Shown: positions 46,801-55,404, numbered from the stretch's first letter. The stretch: 64,000 nt of DNA from Burkholderia anthina (GCF_001547525.1 NZ_LNJP01000004.1:248001-312000); one strand, 5' to 3'. The notes: generated by a model not told the origin, from the letters alone. Program-made: numbers and translations.

Positions 46801-48661
46801 CGGCGAGCTCGAGGCCGAAATCGTGTACCCATGCATGCGCGGTGTCCTGCGTCTGGATCCGGTACGGCCGCTCCTCGTCGACGCGCACGCCGAGATGTTC
46901 GAGCATCGGCAGGCTGCGCGACAGCGCGATCGGGTCGCCCGCGCGATACACCTTGAAGCGGAACGCGCGCGGCTCGGCCTCGATCGGGCGGTACAGGTTC
47001 ATCGCGAGCTGGCCCGAGTCCTTCACGCGCTCGATCAGCTCGATGTCGCGCACGGCCGTGCGCGCCGGGTAGTCGTCGCGATAGCCGGCGGGGAACGAAT
47101 CGACATAGCGCTGCAGCAGGCGGTTGCCTTGCTCTTCGCCGAATGTGTCGAGCAGCGCGTCGGCGAGATCGTCCTGCCACCGGCGCGTGACCTGCACGAG
47201 CCGCGTTTCGAGCTCGCGCGTGTCGACGTCGGGCATCGTGCCCGGTTCCGCATGCACGACGAAATGAATGCGCGCGAGCGCCGATTCCGACAGCAGCGGC
47301 GTGAACTCGACGTTCACGCCGTTGTACGCATCGACCAGCAGCTTCGCGATGCGGCGGCGCAGATCGGTGTTGTACTTGTCGCGCGGCACGAACACGAGAC
47401 ACGACACGAAGCGGTCGAAGCGGTCGCGGCGCACGAACAGCCGCGTGCGCTGGTGCTCCTGCAGGCGCAGGATGCCGAGCGCGATGTCGTAGAGCCGGTC
47501 TTCGTCGGCCTGGAACAGTTCGTCGCGCGGATAGGTTTCGAGCACCGTCACGAGCGATTTGCCGAGGTGCCCCTTCGGCAGGAAGCCCGCACGCCGCACG
47601 ATGTTCGCGCACTTGCGGCGCACGATCGGGATCTCGGTGAACGAACCGAAATAGGCGGTCGACGTGTAGAGGCCGATGAAGCGGCGCTCGCCGGTGACCT
47701 TGCCGTCGGCACCGACGAGCTTCACGCCGACGTAGTCGAGATAGCCGGGCCGGTGCACGGTTGCGCGCGAATTCGCCTTGGTCAGGAAGATCGGCCAGGG
47801 GCCGGTGATGATCTCGGCCGCCGCCGGCGGCAGCGGCGTCACGTCGGGCGCGCCGGACGTGCGCAACGATTCGCGCAGGATGCCGAAGCCCGAGCCCTCG
47901 ATGCCGCGCAGGCCGAAACCCGTGCCGTCCGATACGAGCGCGTAGTCGCGCTGGCCGAGGAACGTGAAGTGATCGGCGGCCATCCATTCGAGGAACGCGC
48001 GCGCTTCGATGTCCTCCGCGGTCGATTCGCGCGCCTTCATCTCCTTGATCGTCGCGCGGGCGATGTCGACGATCTTCGGCCAGTCTTCCACCGACGCGCG
48101 TACGTCGCCGAGCACGCGCGCGATGTCCTCGCGCAGCGTGTCGAGCAACGCGGCGTCGCCGCAGCGGTCGACTTCGAAATGGATGAACGACGCGAGTTGC
48201 GACTGGCCGTCGCCGGACGTCGCGCCGCCCGCGTCGACCCGCTCGATGCCGCCGCCGGCGCCGCGCCAGATGCGGAACACCGGATGCAGCGCCGAATGCA
48301 GCGCGAGCCCGAGACGGTTGATGGCCATCGTCACCGAGTCGACGAGGAACGGCATGTCGTCGTTGACGATCTCGATCACCGTGTGGTCGGAATGCCAGCC
48401 GTGCTGTTCGAGGATCGGGTTGTACACGCGCAGGCGTTCGCTGCCGGGCACGAATTTCTGGGCGGTCTGCCAGTGCGCCATCGCGGCGCCGTACAGGTCG
48501 GCGATGCCGCGGCTCTGCAGATCGTCCGCATCGACGAAGTCGTAGTAATGACGCAGGAAGGGTTCGACGATCCGGAACGTGGCGTCGGGCAGGCGAGCGC
48601 GCGCGAATTCGACGACATCGGAGAGCAGGTGTGCGACGACTTCCTCGTTCTTCGCTTCCAT
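43820..48661 (-). CDS. Large NAD-dependent glutamate dehydrogenase (GDH-180 type)
   Basis: Oxidises glutamate to 2-oxoglutarate and ammonia in amino-acid catabolism. The 1613-residue subunit begins at ATG 48661 (MEAKNEEVVAHLLSDVVEFA) behind GAGGAG. The long N-terminal regulatory half has ACT-like domains. The catalytic core is near the middle to C-terminal third, with VPVGSKGGFVVKNPP (Lys of the active site), YVVGV-type coenzyme region VVGVGDMSGDVFGNGMLL and AFDHRHIFLDPNPDPATSF. The length matches the family. It is monocistronic; the 200 bp before it contain a perfect 10-bp hairpin but no T-run. Confidence 0.95.
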   Translation of the reverse strand: MEAKNEEVVAHLLSDVVEFARARLPDATFRIVEPFLRHYYDFVDADDLQSRGIADLYGAAMAHWQTAQKFVPGSERLRVYNPILEQHGWHSDHTVIEIVNDDMPFLVDSVTMAINRLGLALHSALHPVFRIWRGAGGGIERVDAGGATSGDGQSQLASFIHFEVDRCGDAALLDTLREDIARVLGDVRASVEDWPKIVDIARATIKEMKARESTAEDIEARAFLEWMAADHFTFLGQRDYALVSDGTGFGLRGIEGSGFGILRESLRTSGAPDVTPLPPAAAEIITGPWPIFLTKANSRATVHRPGYLDYVGVKLVGADGKVTGERRFIGLYTSTAYFGSFTEIPIVRRKCANIVRRAGFLPKGHLGKSLVTVLETYPRDELFQADEDRLYDIALGILRLQEHQRTRLFVRRDRFDRFVSCLVFVPRDKYNTDLRRRIAKLLVDAYNGVNVEFTPLLSESALARIHFVVHAEPGTMPDVDTRELETRLVQVTRRWQDDLADALLDTFGEEQGNRLLQRYVDSFPAGYRDDYPARTAVRDIELIERVKDSGQLAMNLYRPIEAEPRAFRFKVYRAGDPIALSRSLPMLEHLGVRVDEERPYRIQTQDTAHAWVHDFGLELADDTEFDIERVKGLFEDAFDRIWSGRIENDDFNRLVLRAHLSAREVTILRAYAKYLRQVGSTFSDAYIERALTGNPAIARQLVELFLLRFDPRIGDTRDVQAERLLKAIEGALDQVPNLDEDRILRQFLGVINATERTNYFLADANGESKPYLSFKFNPAKVPGLPEPKPMFEIWVYSPRVEGVHLRGGRVARGGLRWSDRREDFRTEVLGLMKAQMVKNVVIVPVGSKGGFVVKNPPPQTDREAWMREGIACYQTFLRGLLDLTDNLAGNAIVPPPDVVRHDPDDPYLVVAADKGTATFSDYANAISHEYGFWLDDAFASGGSVGYDHKKMAITARGAWESVKRHFREMGIDTQTTDFTVVGVGDMSGDVFGNGMLLSPHIRLVAAFDHRHIFLDPNPDPATSFAERQRMFALERSSWADYDAAAISPGGGVYPRTAKTIPLSPAVQAALGIDAHALPPTELIRAILQAPVDLLYNGGIGTYVKAARETHAQVGDRANDAVRVNGADLRCKVVGEGGNLGCTQFGRIEFAQRGGRINTDAIDNSAGVDCSDHEVNIKILLGLVVSDGEMTEKQRNALLAEMTDEVGLLVLRDNYYQTQALSIAGRHAVELLDAEARLMRWLERAGRLNRVIEFLPTDDEVAERQAAKLGLTSPERAVLLAYSKMWLYDALLESDVPEDPLVAAMLVDYFPKPLQQRFSEPMRRHPLRREILATHLTNALVNRVGCAFVHRLMEETDAKPGDIVRACIMARDVFDLDAVWRDIDALDNRVADDVQARMFVDVARLLERAALWFLRHLQAGAVADGGVAELIARCRDAAQRLAPQLPSLLPADDLDALSERQRVLVDAGVDSALAVRVASGDISAALLDIAEVAATCNRSLELVAGVYFSLGTLLNYGWIGERAATLPTPTHWDMLARAAALAEVARLKRTLATSALAESPDSTTPDTIVGAWRARREAALARYEHLLADLRASGGASLAVLLVVVREMAVLERA

Positions 48662-48764
48662 GGCGGTCTCCTCGTCGGGTGGCCATCGGCTGCTGCGTCT
48701 GTCCCGCATTATGCGCCGATTGCGTGACGAAGCGATGTGCGGGCGCACAACGGCGGCGGGCGAA

Positions 48765-48796
48765 GGCGCCCGCGTGCGGCGCCTGTCGCGGGCGCC
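48765..48796 (-). repeat. Perfect hairpin between the tautomerase and the glutamate dehydrogenase gene
   Basis: Arms GGCGCCCGCG and CGCGGGCGCC with a 12-base loop. It lacks a T-run, so it is a weak terminator candidate for the tautomerase or a structured leader of the dehydrogenase. Confidence 0.5.
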
Positions 48797-48858
48797 GTGA
48801 GGTAGGGTTAGGGTGCGGCACCGGGCAGACGGCGCCGAAGCGACGCCGCCCGTGTCGC

Positions 48859-49047
48859 TCAACCCTGATCGCTCCACAGCTTCCCGGCCGTCGCCCAGTT
48901 CTCCTTCTTCACGTCGGTGAGAATGATATCGACCGAGTCCGGCGCGCACCCGAGCGTCTCGCACGTGACGCGCGTGATTGCTTCGACGAATGCGCGCTTT
49001 TGCTCGACGGTGCGGCCTTCGAACAGCTGGATATTGAAAGTCGGCAT
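48859..49047 (-). CDS. 4-oxalocrotonate tautomerase family protein
   Basis: A 62-residue protein. After Met removal the catalytic Pro is first (PTFNIQLFEGRTVEQKRAFV), followed by the conserved Arg region. TETLGCAPDSVDI-like segment and KKENWATAGKLWSD complete the typical tautomerase unit. Members convert 2-hydroxymuconate or related enols to ketones, often in aromatic pathways. The nearby aldolase and transporter are upstream on the same strand. Confidence 0.92.
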   Translation of the reverse strand: MPTFNIQLFEGRTVEQKRAFVEAITRVTCETLGCAPDSVDIILTDVKKENWATAGKLWSDQG

Positions 49048-49112
49048 GACACATGCTCCGGTTGGGATTGAACGATTGAAGACGAGCGATTCGGCACGGT
49101 GCGGATGCGGCG

Positions 49113-49886
49113 TCAGTCGCGATACGACGGATCGATCCGGTCGAGCCGGCGCAGCAGCGCCGGCCATTCCAGTTCACCTTCGATCGCGCCGCCGTCGCGC
49201 AGTTGTTCGGCGGTGCGCTCGGCGATGGCCGGTTCCGGCAGCACGAGCCGCCCGCCGCCTGCTTGCGCGCGCAACTGGATGTCGCACGCCTTGATCAGCG
49301 TATCCATCAGCACGTACGCTTCGGCGACGGTCCGGCCGACCGTCAGCGTGCCGTGATTGCGCAGCAGCATCGCGGATTTCGCGCCGAGGCTCGCCGTCAG
49401 CCGCGCGCCTTCGTCCGGCGAGAACGCGAGCGCCTCGTAGTCGTGGTACGCGAGATCGCCATGAAAGCGCAGCGCGTGCTGCGACGCCGGCAACAGCCCG
49501 TCGCGCTGGATCGACACGGCGATGCCGGCCGCATTGTGCAGGTGCATCACGCAGACGGCGTCCGCGCGCGCGGCGTGCACGGCCGCATGCAGCGCGAAGC
49601 CCGTCACGTTGACCGCGTGCTCGCCGTCGCCGATCCGGTTGCCGGCCAGATCGATCTTGACAAGGTTCGATGCGCGGACCTCGTCGAAGGTCAGGCCGAA
49701 CGGGTTGATCAGGAAGTGGCCCGGCTCGCCCGGCACGGTTGCGGACAGATGCGTGTAGATCAGATCGTCCCAGCCGTTCAGCGCGACGAGCCGGTACGCG
49801 GCGGCGAGGTCGACGCGCAGCTTGCGTTCGGCGTCCGAGATCGGGCCGCCGGGCTTCACGGCATCAGGACGGTGTGCGAATGACAT
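49113..49886 (-). CDS. Class II aldolase/adducin-domain protein
   Basis: A 257-residue protein of the L-fuculose-phosphate aldolase/adducin fold. Zn ligands are recognisable in CVMHLHNAAGIAVS (H-x-H) and LLRNHGTLTVGRTVAEAYVLMDTLIKA with a later His, and the segment WDDLIYTHLSATVPGEPGHFL opens the fold. Bacterial members cleave sugar phosphates or catalyse decarboxylation. The substrate is unknown. It ends 65 bp before the tautomerase and begins 23 bases inside the end of the upstream transporter gene. Confidence 0.9.
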   Translation of the reverse strand: MSFAHRPDAVKPGGPISDAERKLRVDLAAAYRLVALNGWDDLIYTHLSATVPGEPGHFLINPFGLTFDEVRASNLVKIDLAGNRIGDGEHAVNVTGFALHAAVHAARADAVCVMHLHNAAGIAVSIQRDGLLPASQHALRFHGDLAYHDYEALAFSPDEGARLTASLGAKSAMLLRNHGTLTVGRTVAEAYVLMDTLIKACDIQLRAQAGGGRLVLPEPAIAERTAEQLRDGGAIEGELEWPALLRRLDRIDPSYRD

Positions 49887-50754
49887 CGGGTTCTCCGAGG
49901 GTGAGGCGGCGCGCGACGGCTACGGTCACCCATGACGCGAGCGCGAACGGGGCCGTGAACAGGGTAATGCCTGCGCGCATCGCGAGCCACTGGATCAGCG
50001 CGGCGAGGGCGGCGGCCGCGAGCGCCGCACGCGGCCCGCGCGACATCAGCGCGAGCGCGGCGAGCGCGCCGTTGAAGCCGAGCAGGCCATCGGCGAGCGA
50101 TGCGTCGCTCGCGCCGAGCGCGACGAGCAGCACGGTCGACGCAATCGCACCGCCGAGCGCGAACGCGGCCGCGCGGCGCGACGCGACGGCGAGACCGGCG
50201 ACGACCAGCGCGCCGGCCCAGGCGCCTTGTGCGAAGGCGGTCTGAGCGACGCCCGACAGCAGCGCGTCGGTTGCGGAAGCGAGCGTCGGCACGGGGCCGG
50301 CGCTCGCGCCGTCCGCATGCTGCGACGCGACAAACGGCAGCCACAGCGCGGTGACGGCCAGGCACGGGCTCGAATACGGGCACTGGCGCCAGCGGGCGAG
50401 CGGCGCCCGCATCGCGCGTTGCACGAGCGCCGCGCCGATCGCGAGCAGCGGCACCAGCGCGACGGCGGCGAGTTGACCGGGCGCGAACAGGACGGCGATC
50501 AGCGCGGCCAGCGCGCCGTTGAAGCCGTGCAGCCCCTGTTCGACGTCGCGGCGTTCGGCGCCCGCCAGCACGGCCGTCATGCTGGCGGCAGCCGAGCCGA
50601 CCAGCGCCGCGCATGCGAGCCGCAGGTCGGTCAGCGCCAGCGCGGCGAGCAGCAACGTACCGGTGAGCGCATTCGCCTGCAGCACGATCTGCCCGATACC
50701 GCGCAGCAGGATGCGCAGGTCGATCGACGGCGAGGCGGGGCGGGCGGTAGGCAT
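49864..50754 (-). CDS. Urea-transporter family membrane protein
   Basis: A 296-residue protein with about ten hydrophobic helices and an internal duplication. LRILLRGIGQIVLQANALTGTLL opens the first half. The phrase GFNGALAAL occurs twice (residues about 79 and 226), the hallmark of the two urea-channel halves. It conducts urea or a similar small amide. No urease genes are in the window, so its role here is open. The start is uncertain: ATG 50754 lacks a good ribosome site and other starts upstream are possible. It overlaps the aldolase start by 23 bases. Confidence 0.83.
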   Translation of the reverse strand: MPTARPASPSIDLRILLRGIGQIVLQANALTGTLLLAALALTDLRLACAALVGSAAASMTAVLAGAERRDVEQGLHGFNGALAALIAVLFAPGQLAAVALVPLLAIGAALVQRAMRAPLARWRQCPYSSPCLAVTALWLPFVASQHADGASAGPVPTLASATDALLSGVAQTAFAQGAWAGALVVAGLAVASRRAAAFALGGAIASTVLLVALGASDASLADGLLGFNGALAALALMSRGPRAALAAAALAALIQWLAMRAGITLFTAPFALASWVTVAVARRLTLGEPDVIRTPS

Positions 50755-51212
50755 GATGGCGGCGGAGCAGGACAAGCCGCGAGCATAGGGCACGTTTCGA
50801 TGCACCGGAATAGGGAATTCTGGATAGTCGGGATTTGTGGCGAATGCGCTGATGTGGGGCATGGTCGGTGTGTATTCCGCGCGGGTGTAGTCGATTTCGC
50901 CGAGCGGCTCAGCGCCCCGGTCATGTTGACCACGACGACCCAACGTTGGACGAAATCGCGTATCGCTCCGAGAGCCCGACCAGGCTGTGATCTCAAGGCG
51001 ATATGGTTGCGGTTCGACCACGCTCGCCGGACGCGGACCGAAGCTCGATAGCGAGGTCTGCTCTCGCGAATGCGCTGTTGTAGAACCGTGCGGCAAGGGG
51101 ACTCTGGGTCTCGACTCGCCCACGAAGCCCACCACGTTCAGCCATTCGTTCTCGCACCGGGCATTGAATGCGTATAATACGTACAATACGTATTACTCGT
51201 CCCGGAGACGCC
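50755..51212. other. Intergenic region between urea transporter and toxin-antitoxin pair
   Basis: About 460 bp. The last 50 bp hold the antitoxin operator repeats; the rest contains no gene or motif I can support. Confidence 0.5.
51172..51196. promoter_or_regulatory. Operator repeats of the toxin-antitoxin operon
   Basis: AATACGTA occurs at 51176-51183 and 51185-51192, nine bases apart. The second copy is part of the palindrome AATACGTATT (51185-51194). This is the expected location for antitoxin autoregulation, with GGAG just before the antitoxin ATG. Confidence 0.65.
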
Positions 51213-51467
51213 ATGGTCACCATTACCGCAACTGAACTGGCCCGCCATACTCGCCAGATCCTCGATCAGGTCGCCCAACGCCGTGAGACGATCGTGGTCG
51301 AACGCAACCAGACCGTGATCGCGCGGCTGGTCCCGGCCGAGCCCGTTATGGACGCCGCACAAGCGCTCGAAGGCCTGCCTGCAAGTTTCGACGCCGAGGA
51401 CGCAGCCCGTTGGCTGCGAGATAGTCGCAGCGGCTTCGAAGACGGAGTTCGTGATCCGTGGGCATGA
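51213..51467 (+). CDS. Phd/YefM-type antitoxin
   Basis: An 84-residue protein from ATG 51213. The N-terminal dimerisation/DNA-binding part (MVTITATELARHTRQILDQV, then VVERNQTVIARLVPAEP) is Phd-like. The C-terminal half (SFDAEDAARWLRDSRSGFEDGVRDPWA) is acidic and should wrap the toxin. It binds the repeats at 51172-51196 and neutralises the PIN toxin. The stop overlaps the toxin start as ATGA. Confidence 0.9.
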   Translation: MVTITATELARHTRQILDQVAQRRETIVVERNQTVIARLVPAEPVMDAAQALEGLPASFDAEDAARWLRDSRSGFEDGVRDPWA

Positions 51468-51868
51468 TCATCGACAGTTGCGTGTGGGTGGGGCTGGCCG
51501 GCGGCACGATCGAATCGCGTGCCGTGATCGACACGGCGGGCGATGCGCCTGTGTTCATCTCGACGATTTCGTTGGGCGAACTGGCATTCGGCGTGCAGGC
51601 TTGCGCGGACGCTGCCGAACGCGCGCGGCGCGCCGCCCATTTGCGCCAACTTGAGCGCCGACCTGTGCTTGAAGTCACGCGCCACACTGCGGCCGCTTTC
51701 GGGGTGCTGGCTGCTGCTGTCAAGCAGGCGGGCCGCTCGCCGCGGCCGCGCTACAACGATCTGTGGATTGCAGCGCAGGCGATTGAGCACGGCTATGCGC
51801 TGATGACGCTGAACGTCGCGGATTTCGCTGATTTGCCAGGGCTAACCGTGCGCGTGCCACATGCTTGA
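51464..51868 (+). CDS. vapC: VapC-type PIN-domain toxin
   Basis: A 134-residue PIN ribonuclease. The acidic metal-binding residues are present: Asp in MIIDSCVW, Glu in STISLGELAFG, Asp in YNDLWIAAQA and the last pair in LNVADFADL. VapC toxins cleave tRNA or rRNA when the antitoxin is degraded. The start at ATG 51464 overlaps the antitoxin stop; a GTG two codons earlier is less likely. All catalytic residues are intact, so the module is probably functional. Confidence 0.9.
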   Translation: MIIDSCVWVGLAGGTIESRAVIDTAGDAPVFISTISLGELAFGVQACADAAERARRAAHLRQLERRPVLEVTRHTAAAFGVLAAAVKQAGRSPRPRYNDLWIAAQAIEHGYALMTLNVADFADLPGLTVRVPHA

Positions 51869-52120
51869 ACGTGAACGAGTGGCGAGCGTGAATCTGGACT
51901 GAACCTTGGACGGTGCGCCAGCCACCGGGTGGACCGCGTTCGCCGTTCGAGGATGAGCGCGGAGCGGCGCGAGTCGTGGAAGCTATCCGATCGGCGTTCG
52001 AGGGGCTGGCAATAGCCGCCGAACACGAATGACGCGCGCTGGACTCGTCGACGGCGGCATTCTCGATAGCCGCGATTTGTGTGACGATGCCTCGATGTGC
52101 GGTGACAAGGAGGCAGCAGA

Positions 52121-52675
52121 ATGCGCGAACTGCGGTGGGCGTCGCTCGAGGGCGACGGAATCGAACATCTGACGTTTGACCGGAATGATTCCGGCATCGT
52201 CGTCGAAAGCGCGGTGGTCGGCCAGCGGTACGGCCGTGCATACGGGCTGGCGTATCGCGTCGAGTGCGATGCGCAATGGCGCGTGACCTACGCGGTGCTC
52301 AAGGTGATGGGCGGCGGCACGCTCGAACTGCGCGGCGACGGGGCCGGGCACTGGCGCGACGGTTCAGGCCGCGAACTGCACGAGCTCGACGGCTGCATCG
52401 ACATCGACATCGCGGCGACGCCGTTCACGAATTCGCTGCCGATCGGCCGCCTCGGCCTCGCGCGCGGCGAGCGACGGCCGATCGACGTCGCGTACATCTC
52501 GACGCCGGATCTGAAGGTCACGCCGGTCAAGCAGGCTTATGCGTGCATCGAACCGGGCCGTCGCTACCGATACGAAGGCATCTTCCGGAATTTCACGGCG
52601 GAGATGGACATCGACGACGACGGGCTCGTGATCGACTACGAAACGTTGTTCAAGCGTTTGCCGCCGCTGCGCTGA
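52121..52675 (+). CDS. Putative glycolipid-binding-domain protein
   Basis: A 184-residue protein of the DUF1089 (glycolipid-binding) family. It is mainly beta: IVVESAVVGQRYGRAYGLAYRVE, VLKVMGGGTLELRGDGAGHW, then FTNSLPIGRLGL and VKQAYACIEPGRRYRYEG. The Arg/Tyr-rich late segment and TAEMDIDDDGLVIDYETLF are characteristic. The biochemical role is not well known. The last 40 bases overlap the end of the convergent hydrolase gene. Confidence 0.85.
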   Translation: MRELRWASLEGDGIEHLTFDRNDSGIVVESAVVGQRYGRAYGLAYRVECDAQWRVTYAVLKVMGGGTLELRGDGAGHWRDGSGRELHELDGCIDIDIAATPFTNSLPIGRLGLARGERRPIDVAYISTPDLKVTPVKQAYACIEPGRRYRYEGIFRNFTAEMDIDDDGLVIDYETLFKRLPPLR

Positions 52676-53574
52676 ATGGCCGCTCCCGTCCGCATGGCCG
52701 GCGTCGCCGCCGGTACTGCCGCGACCGCGGCCCCTTCATGCGCCGACGCGAACCGGTCGATCCGCGACGCGATCAGGTCCGGATGGCGCAGCACGATCCA
52801 GTGCGCGCCGTCGATTTCCTCGCGCACGTGCTCGCCGAGCCAGCGGTCGAGGTCGGCCGACATCTCGGGCGTCACGTAGCGGTCGCGCACGGGCACCAGG
52901 ATCTGCACCGGCGCCTGCGCATACCGTTCACGCGGCTTGCGGGCCCGCGCGATGAAATTCGCGCGGTACATCTGCATCCCGTTCAGCGCGTTCTTCAGTT
53001 GCGCGGGATCGCGCTCGGCGCGCACGCGCTCGGTGATCTGCAGCCAGCGCGGCCACAGCGCGGCGCCGCCGAGCCGCCACACCAGCGACGGTACGAGCGG
53101 CAGATGGAAGAACGCGATGTACCACGATTTCAGGCTCTGCTTGAGCCGCATCTTCGCGCGGAACACGTGATCGAGGCACGGGCCCGAGATCGACGTGTAC
53201 GACGCGATGCGGCCGCGCAACGCAGGGTCGGTCACGGCCTCCCAGCACTGGATCGAGCCCCAGTCGTGGCCGACGAGGTGGAACGGCCGGCCGCCGCAGG
53301 TCGCGTCGGCCACCGCCTTCAGGTCGCCGGCGAGCCGCTCGAGCGTGTAGTCGGCGCGGCGGCGCGGCGCATCGGATGCGCCGGCACCGCGCACGTCGTA
53401 CGCGATCACGCGGTAGCGCTTCGCGAGCCGCGCGCGGATCGGCGCCCACACGGCTGCCGAGTCGGGGTAGCCATGCACGAGGATCAGCGGCGGCGCGCGA
53501 CGCGGCCCGCTGACGTAGACGGCGAGTTTCACGTCGCCGGACGGGACGGTCAGCATCTCGTGAGGGGGCGCCAT
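52636..53574 (-). CDS. Alpha/beta hydrolase (epoxide-hydrolase-like)
   Basis: A 312-residue hydrolase from ATG 53574, four bases after the upstream gene's stop. Motifs: ILVHGYPDSAAVW (oxyanion hole), YDVRGAGASDAP, the nucleophile elbow VGHDWGSIQCW with an Asp nucleophile (epoxide/haloalkane type) and the late His in GAHWIVL. It is the last gene of the monooxygenase operon and could open an epoxide or hydrolyse the ester product of a Baeyer-Villiger reaction. Confidence 0.88.
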   Translation of the reverse strand: MAPPHEMLTVPSGDVKLAVYVSGPRRAPPLILVHGYPDSAAVWAPIRARLAKRYRVIAYDVRGAGASDAPRRRADYTLERLAGDLKAVADATCGGRPFHLVGHDWGSIQCWEAVTDPALRGRIASYTSISGPCLDHVFRAKMRLKQSLKSWYIAFFHLPLVPSLVWRLGGAALWPRWLQITERVRAERDPAQLKNALNGMQMYRANFIARARKPRERYAQAPVQILVPVRDRYVTPEMSADLDRWLGEHVREEIDGAHWIVLRHPDLIASRIDRFASAHEGAAVAAVPAATPAMRTGAAIQRSGGKRLNNVS

Positions 53575-53578
53575 CGCG

Positions 53579-54484
53579 TCATGCCTGCGCAACCGGATGC
53601 AGCGGCACGCGGCGCGGCGCTGCCTGCGCCGCATAACGCGCGTTGGTCGCGTCGATGTTGGCGAGCAGCGTGTCGAGCCCCTGCAGATACTGATGGTTGT
53701 CGTGGTCCCACGGATGGAAGCCCGGGCGGAAGTAGTCGAGCCATTCTCGCGCGATGCTCGGGAACACGCCATTCCTCGGGCTGTACAGATACTTCACGAG
53801 GCGCCACATGCCGCCGAACTTGCCATGCTTGCGACGGTGTGACAGCATCAGCCGCACGTGGAAGTCGAACACGATCGTCCAGAACATCACGGTCGTAAGC
53901 AGCATCGTGCCGGTGCGCAGCAGGTAGCTGCCGAGGCCCGGCTTCATCACGACGTTCCACACGTCGTACGACACCGCCTTGTGCTCGGTTTCCTCCATCG
54001 CGTGCCACATCCACATCTGCTGATAGCCTTCGACCGACCCGTCGATCCGGTGCTCGTGGCCCGACAGCAACTGGTTCGCGAGGATCGCCGTGTAGTGCTC
54101 GAGCGCGATCGTGATCGCGAGCTGCATCGAATGCGGCAGCGTCTTCTTGAAGAAGCCGAGGATCGTCCACAGCCGCTTGTCGAGCTTGTGCGCGGGCAGG
54201 CCGGACGCCTGCAGCAGGTCGTTGTACTCGATGTGCTCGCGCGTGTGCATCGCTTCCTGGCCGATGAAGCCGAGCACCTGCTTCTTCAGCTCGGGATCCT
54301 CGATCCGGTCGCGGTAGTGGCGCACCGAATCCATGAAGAAGCGTTCGCCGGCCGGAAACAGCAGCGACAGCGCATTCATGAAGTGCGTGACGGGTACGCC
54401 CTGCACATGCCAGTCCTTCGCGCGTTCGGGCGGCAGCGCGAAACGGATGTCGCGCCGCACGGGCATCATGTTCGGTGTCGTCAT
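53579..54484 (-). CDS. Metal-dependent hydrolase (PF10118 type)
   Basis: A 301-residue protein of the predicted metal-dependent hydrolase family. His-rich helices contain the candidate ligands: GQEAMHTREHIEYN, EHYTAILANQLL and WMWHAMEETEHKAVSYD, with more His near the end (HPWDHDNHQY). The family, common beside flavin monooxygenases in actinobacteria and Burkholderia, has little experimental work. It overlaps the SDR gene upstream as ATGA. Confidence 0.88.
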   Translation of the reverse strand: MTTPNMMPVRRDIRFALPPERAKDWHVQGVPVTHFMNALSLLFPAGERFFMDSVRHYRDRIEDPELKKQVLGFIGQEAMHTREHIEYNDLLQASGLPAHKLDKRLWTILGFFKKTLPHSMQLAITIALEHYTAILANQLLSGHEHRIDGSVEGYQQMWMWHAMEETEHKAVSYDVWNVVMKPGLGSYLLRTGTMLLTTVMFWTIVFDFHVRLMLSHRRKHGKFGGMWRLVKYLYSPRNGVFPSIAREWLDYFRPGFHPWDHDNHQYLQGLDTLLANIDATNARYAAQAAPRRVPLHPVAQA

Positions 54485-55404
54485 GATTGTTCTCCCTGAT
54501 TGCCTGCATTGTTGTAGGTGGCGTGCACCGGCGCCGGCGTGCCGCGTGCGGCGCGGCGGGCCTTCGCGGCCTCGCGGCGCGTCGCGAGCACGACGAGCGC
54601 CTGGTAGGCGGCGGGCAGGATGCGCGCCATCCAGTCCGCGCCCTTCGCGTCGCGGCCGATCAGCACGCGGCGCTTGTTCTTGCGCACGCCGGCGAGGATC
54701 GTGCGCGCGGCGTCGTCGGCGCTCGTGATGAAGAATTTCTCGAAGCTGTCCTTGCCTTGCTGTTCGCTCTCGACGATGAAGCCGACCATGTTTTTCGCGA
54801 CGCGGCTCGACTGCGCGATGTTCGTGCGGATGCCGCCCGGATGCACGCACGTGGCCGACACGCCGCACTTCATCATGTCGAGTTCCTGGCGCAGCGATTC
54901 GGTGAAGCCGCGCACCGCGAACTTGGTCGCGTTGTAGCCGCTCATGCCCGGCTGCGCGAAGATCCCGAAGATGCTCGACGTGTTGATCACGTGGCCTTCG
55001 CCCGACGCCTTCAGGTGCGGCAGGAACGCCTTGGTGCCATGCACGACGCCCCAGAAGTTGATGTTCACGATCCACTCGAGATCGCCGTAGTCCATGCCTT
55101 CGATCGTGCTCGACAGCGCGACGCCCGCATTGTTGAAGATCAGGTTGACCTTGCCGTGCTCCCGCGCGGTGTCGTCGGCCCACGCGAACATCGCGTCGCG
55201 ATCGCCGACGTCGAGCACGCGCGTCGACACGCGCACGTTCGGCGCGATCGCGCGGACGATCCGTTCGGTTTCCGCGAGGCCGACGCCGTTCTTGTCGGCG
55301 AGCGACACGTGGCAGCCGGCCTGCGCGAGCTGGATCGCGAGCGCGCGGCCCATGCCCGAGCCGGCGCCCGTGATCGCGGCGACCTTGTTGGCGAAATCTC
55401 TCAT
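54481..55404 (-). CDS. Short-chain dehydrogenase
   Basis: A 307-residue SDR with coenzyme motif ITGAGSGMGRALAIQ, NNAGVAL, catalytic Ser (NTSSIFGI) and Tyr-Lys in YNATKFAV. The extra C-terminal 50 residues are basic and may contact a membrane. It probably oxidises or reduces an alcohol or ketone of the substrate handled by the monooxygenase. It lies 21 bp after the monooxygenase stop and overlaps the next gene. Confidence 0.9.
   Translation of the reverse strand: MRDFANKVAAITGAGSGMGRALAIQLAQAGCHVSLADKNGVGLAETERIVRAIAPNVRVSTRVLDVGDRDAMFAWADDTAREHGKVNLIFNNAGVALSSTIEGMDYGDLEWIVNINFWGVVHGTKAFLPHLKASGEGHVINTSSIFGIFAQPGMSGYNATKFAVRGFTESLRQELDMMKCGVSATCVHPGGIRTNIAQSSRVAKNMVGFIVESEQQGKDSFEKFFITSADDAARTILAGVRKNKRRVLIGRDAKGADWMARILPAAYQALVVLATRREAAKARRAARGTPAPVHATYNNAGNQGEQS

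Noticed and set aside
44333-48727. Very long open frame on the plus strand opposite the glutamate dehydrogenase
   Set aside because: It is antisense to a recognised gene. Its composition (Arg/His/Asp-rich, no motif) is the usual mirror of GC-rich codon usage.
50755-51170. Search for a gene in the gap before the toxin-antitoxin pair
   Set aside because: Short frames in all phases lack ribosome sites and recognisable sequence.
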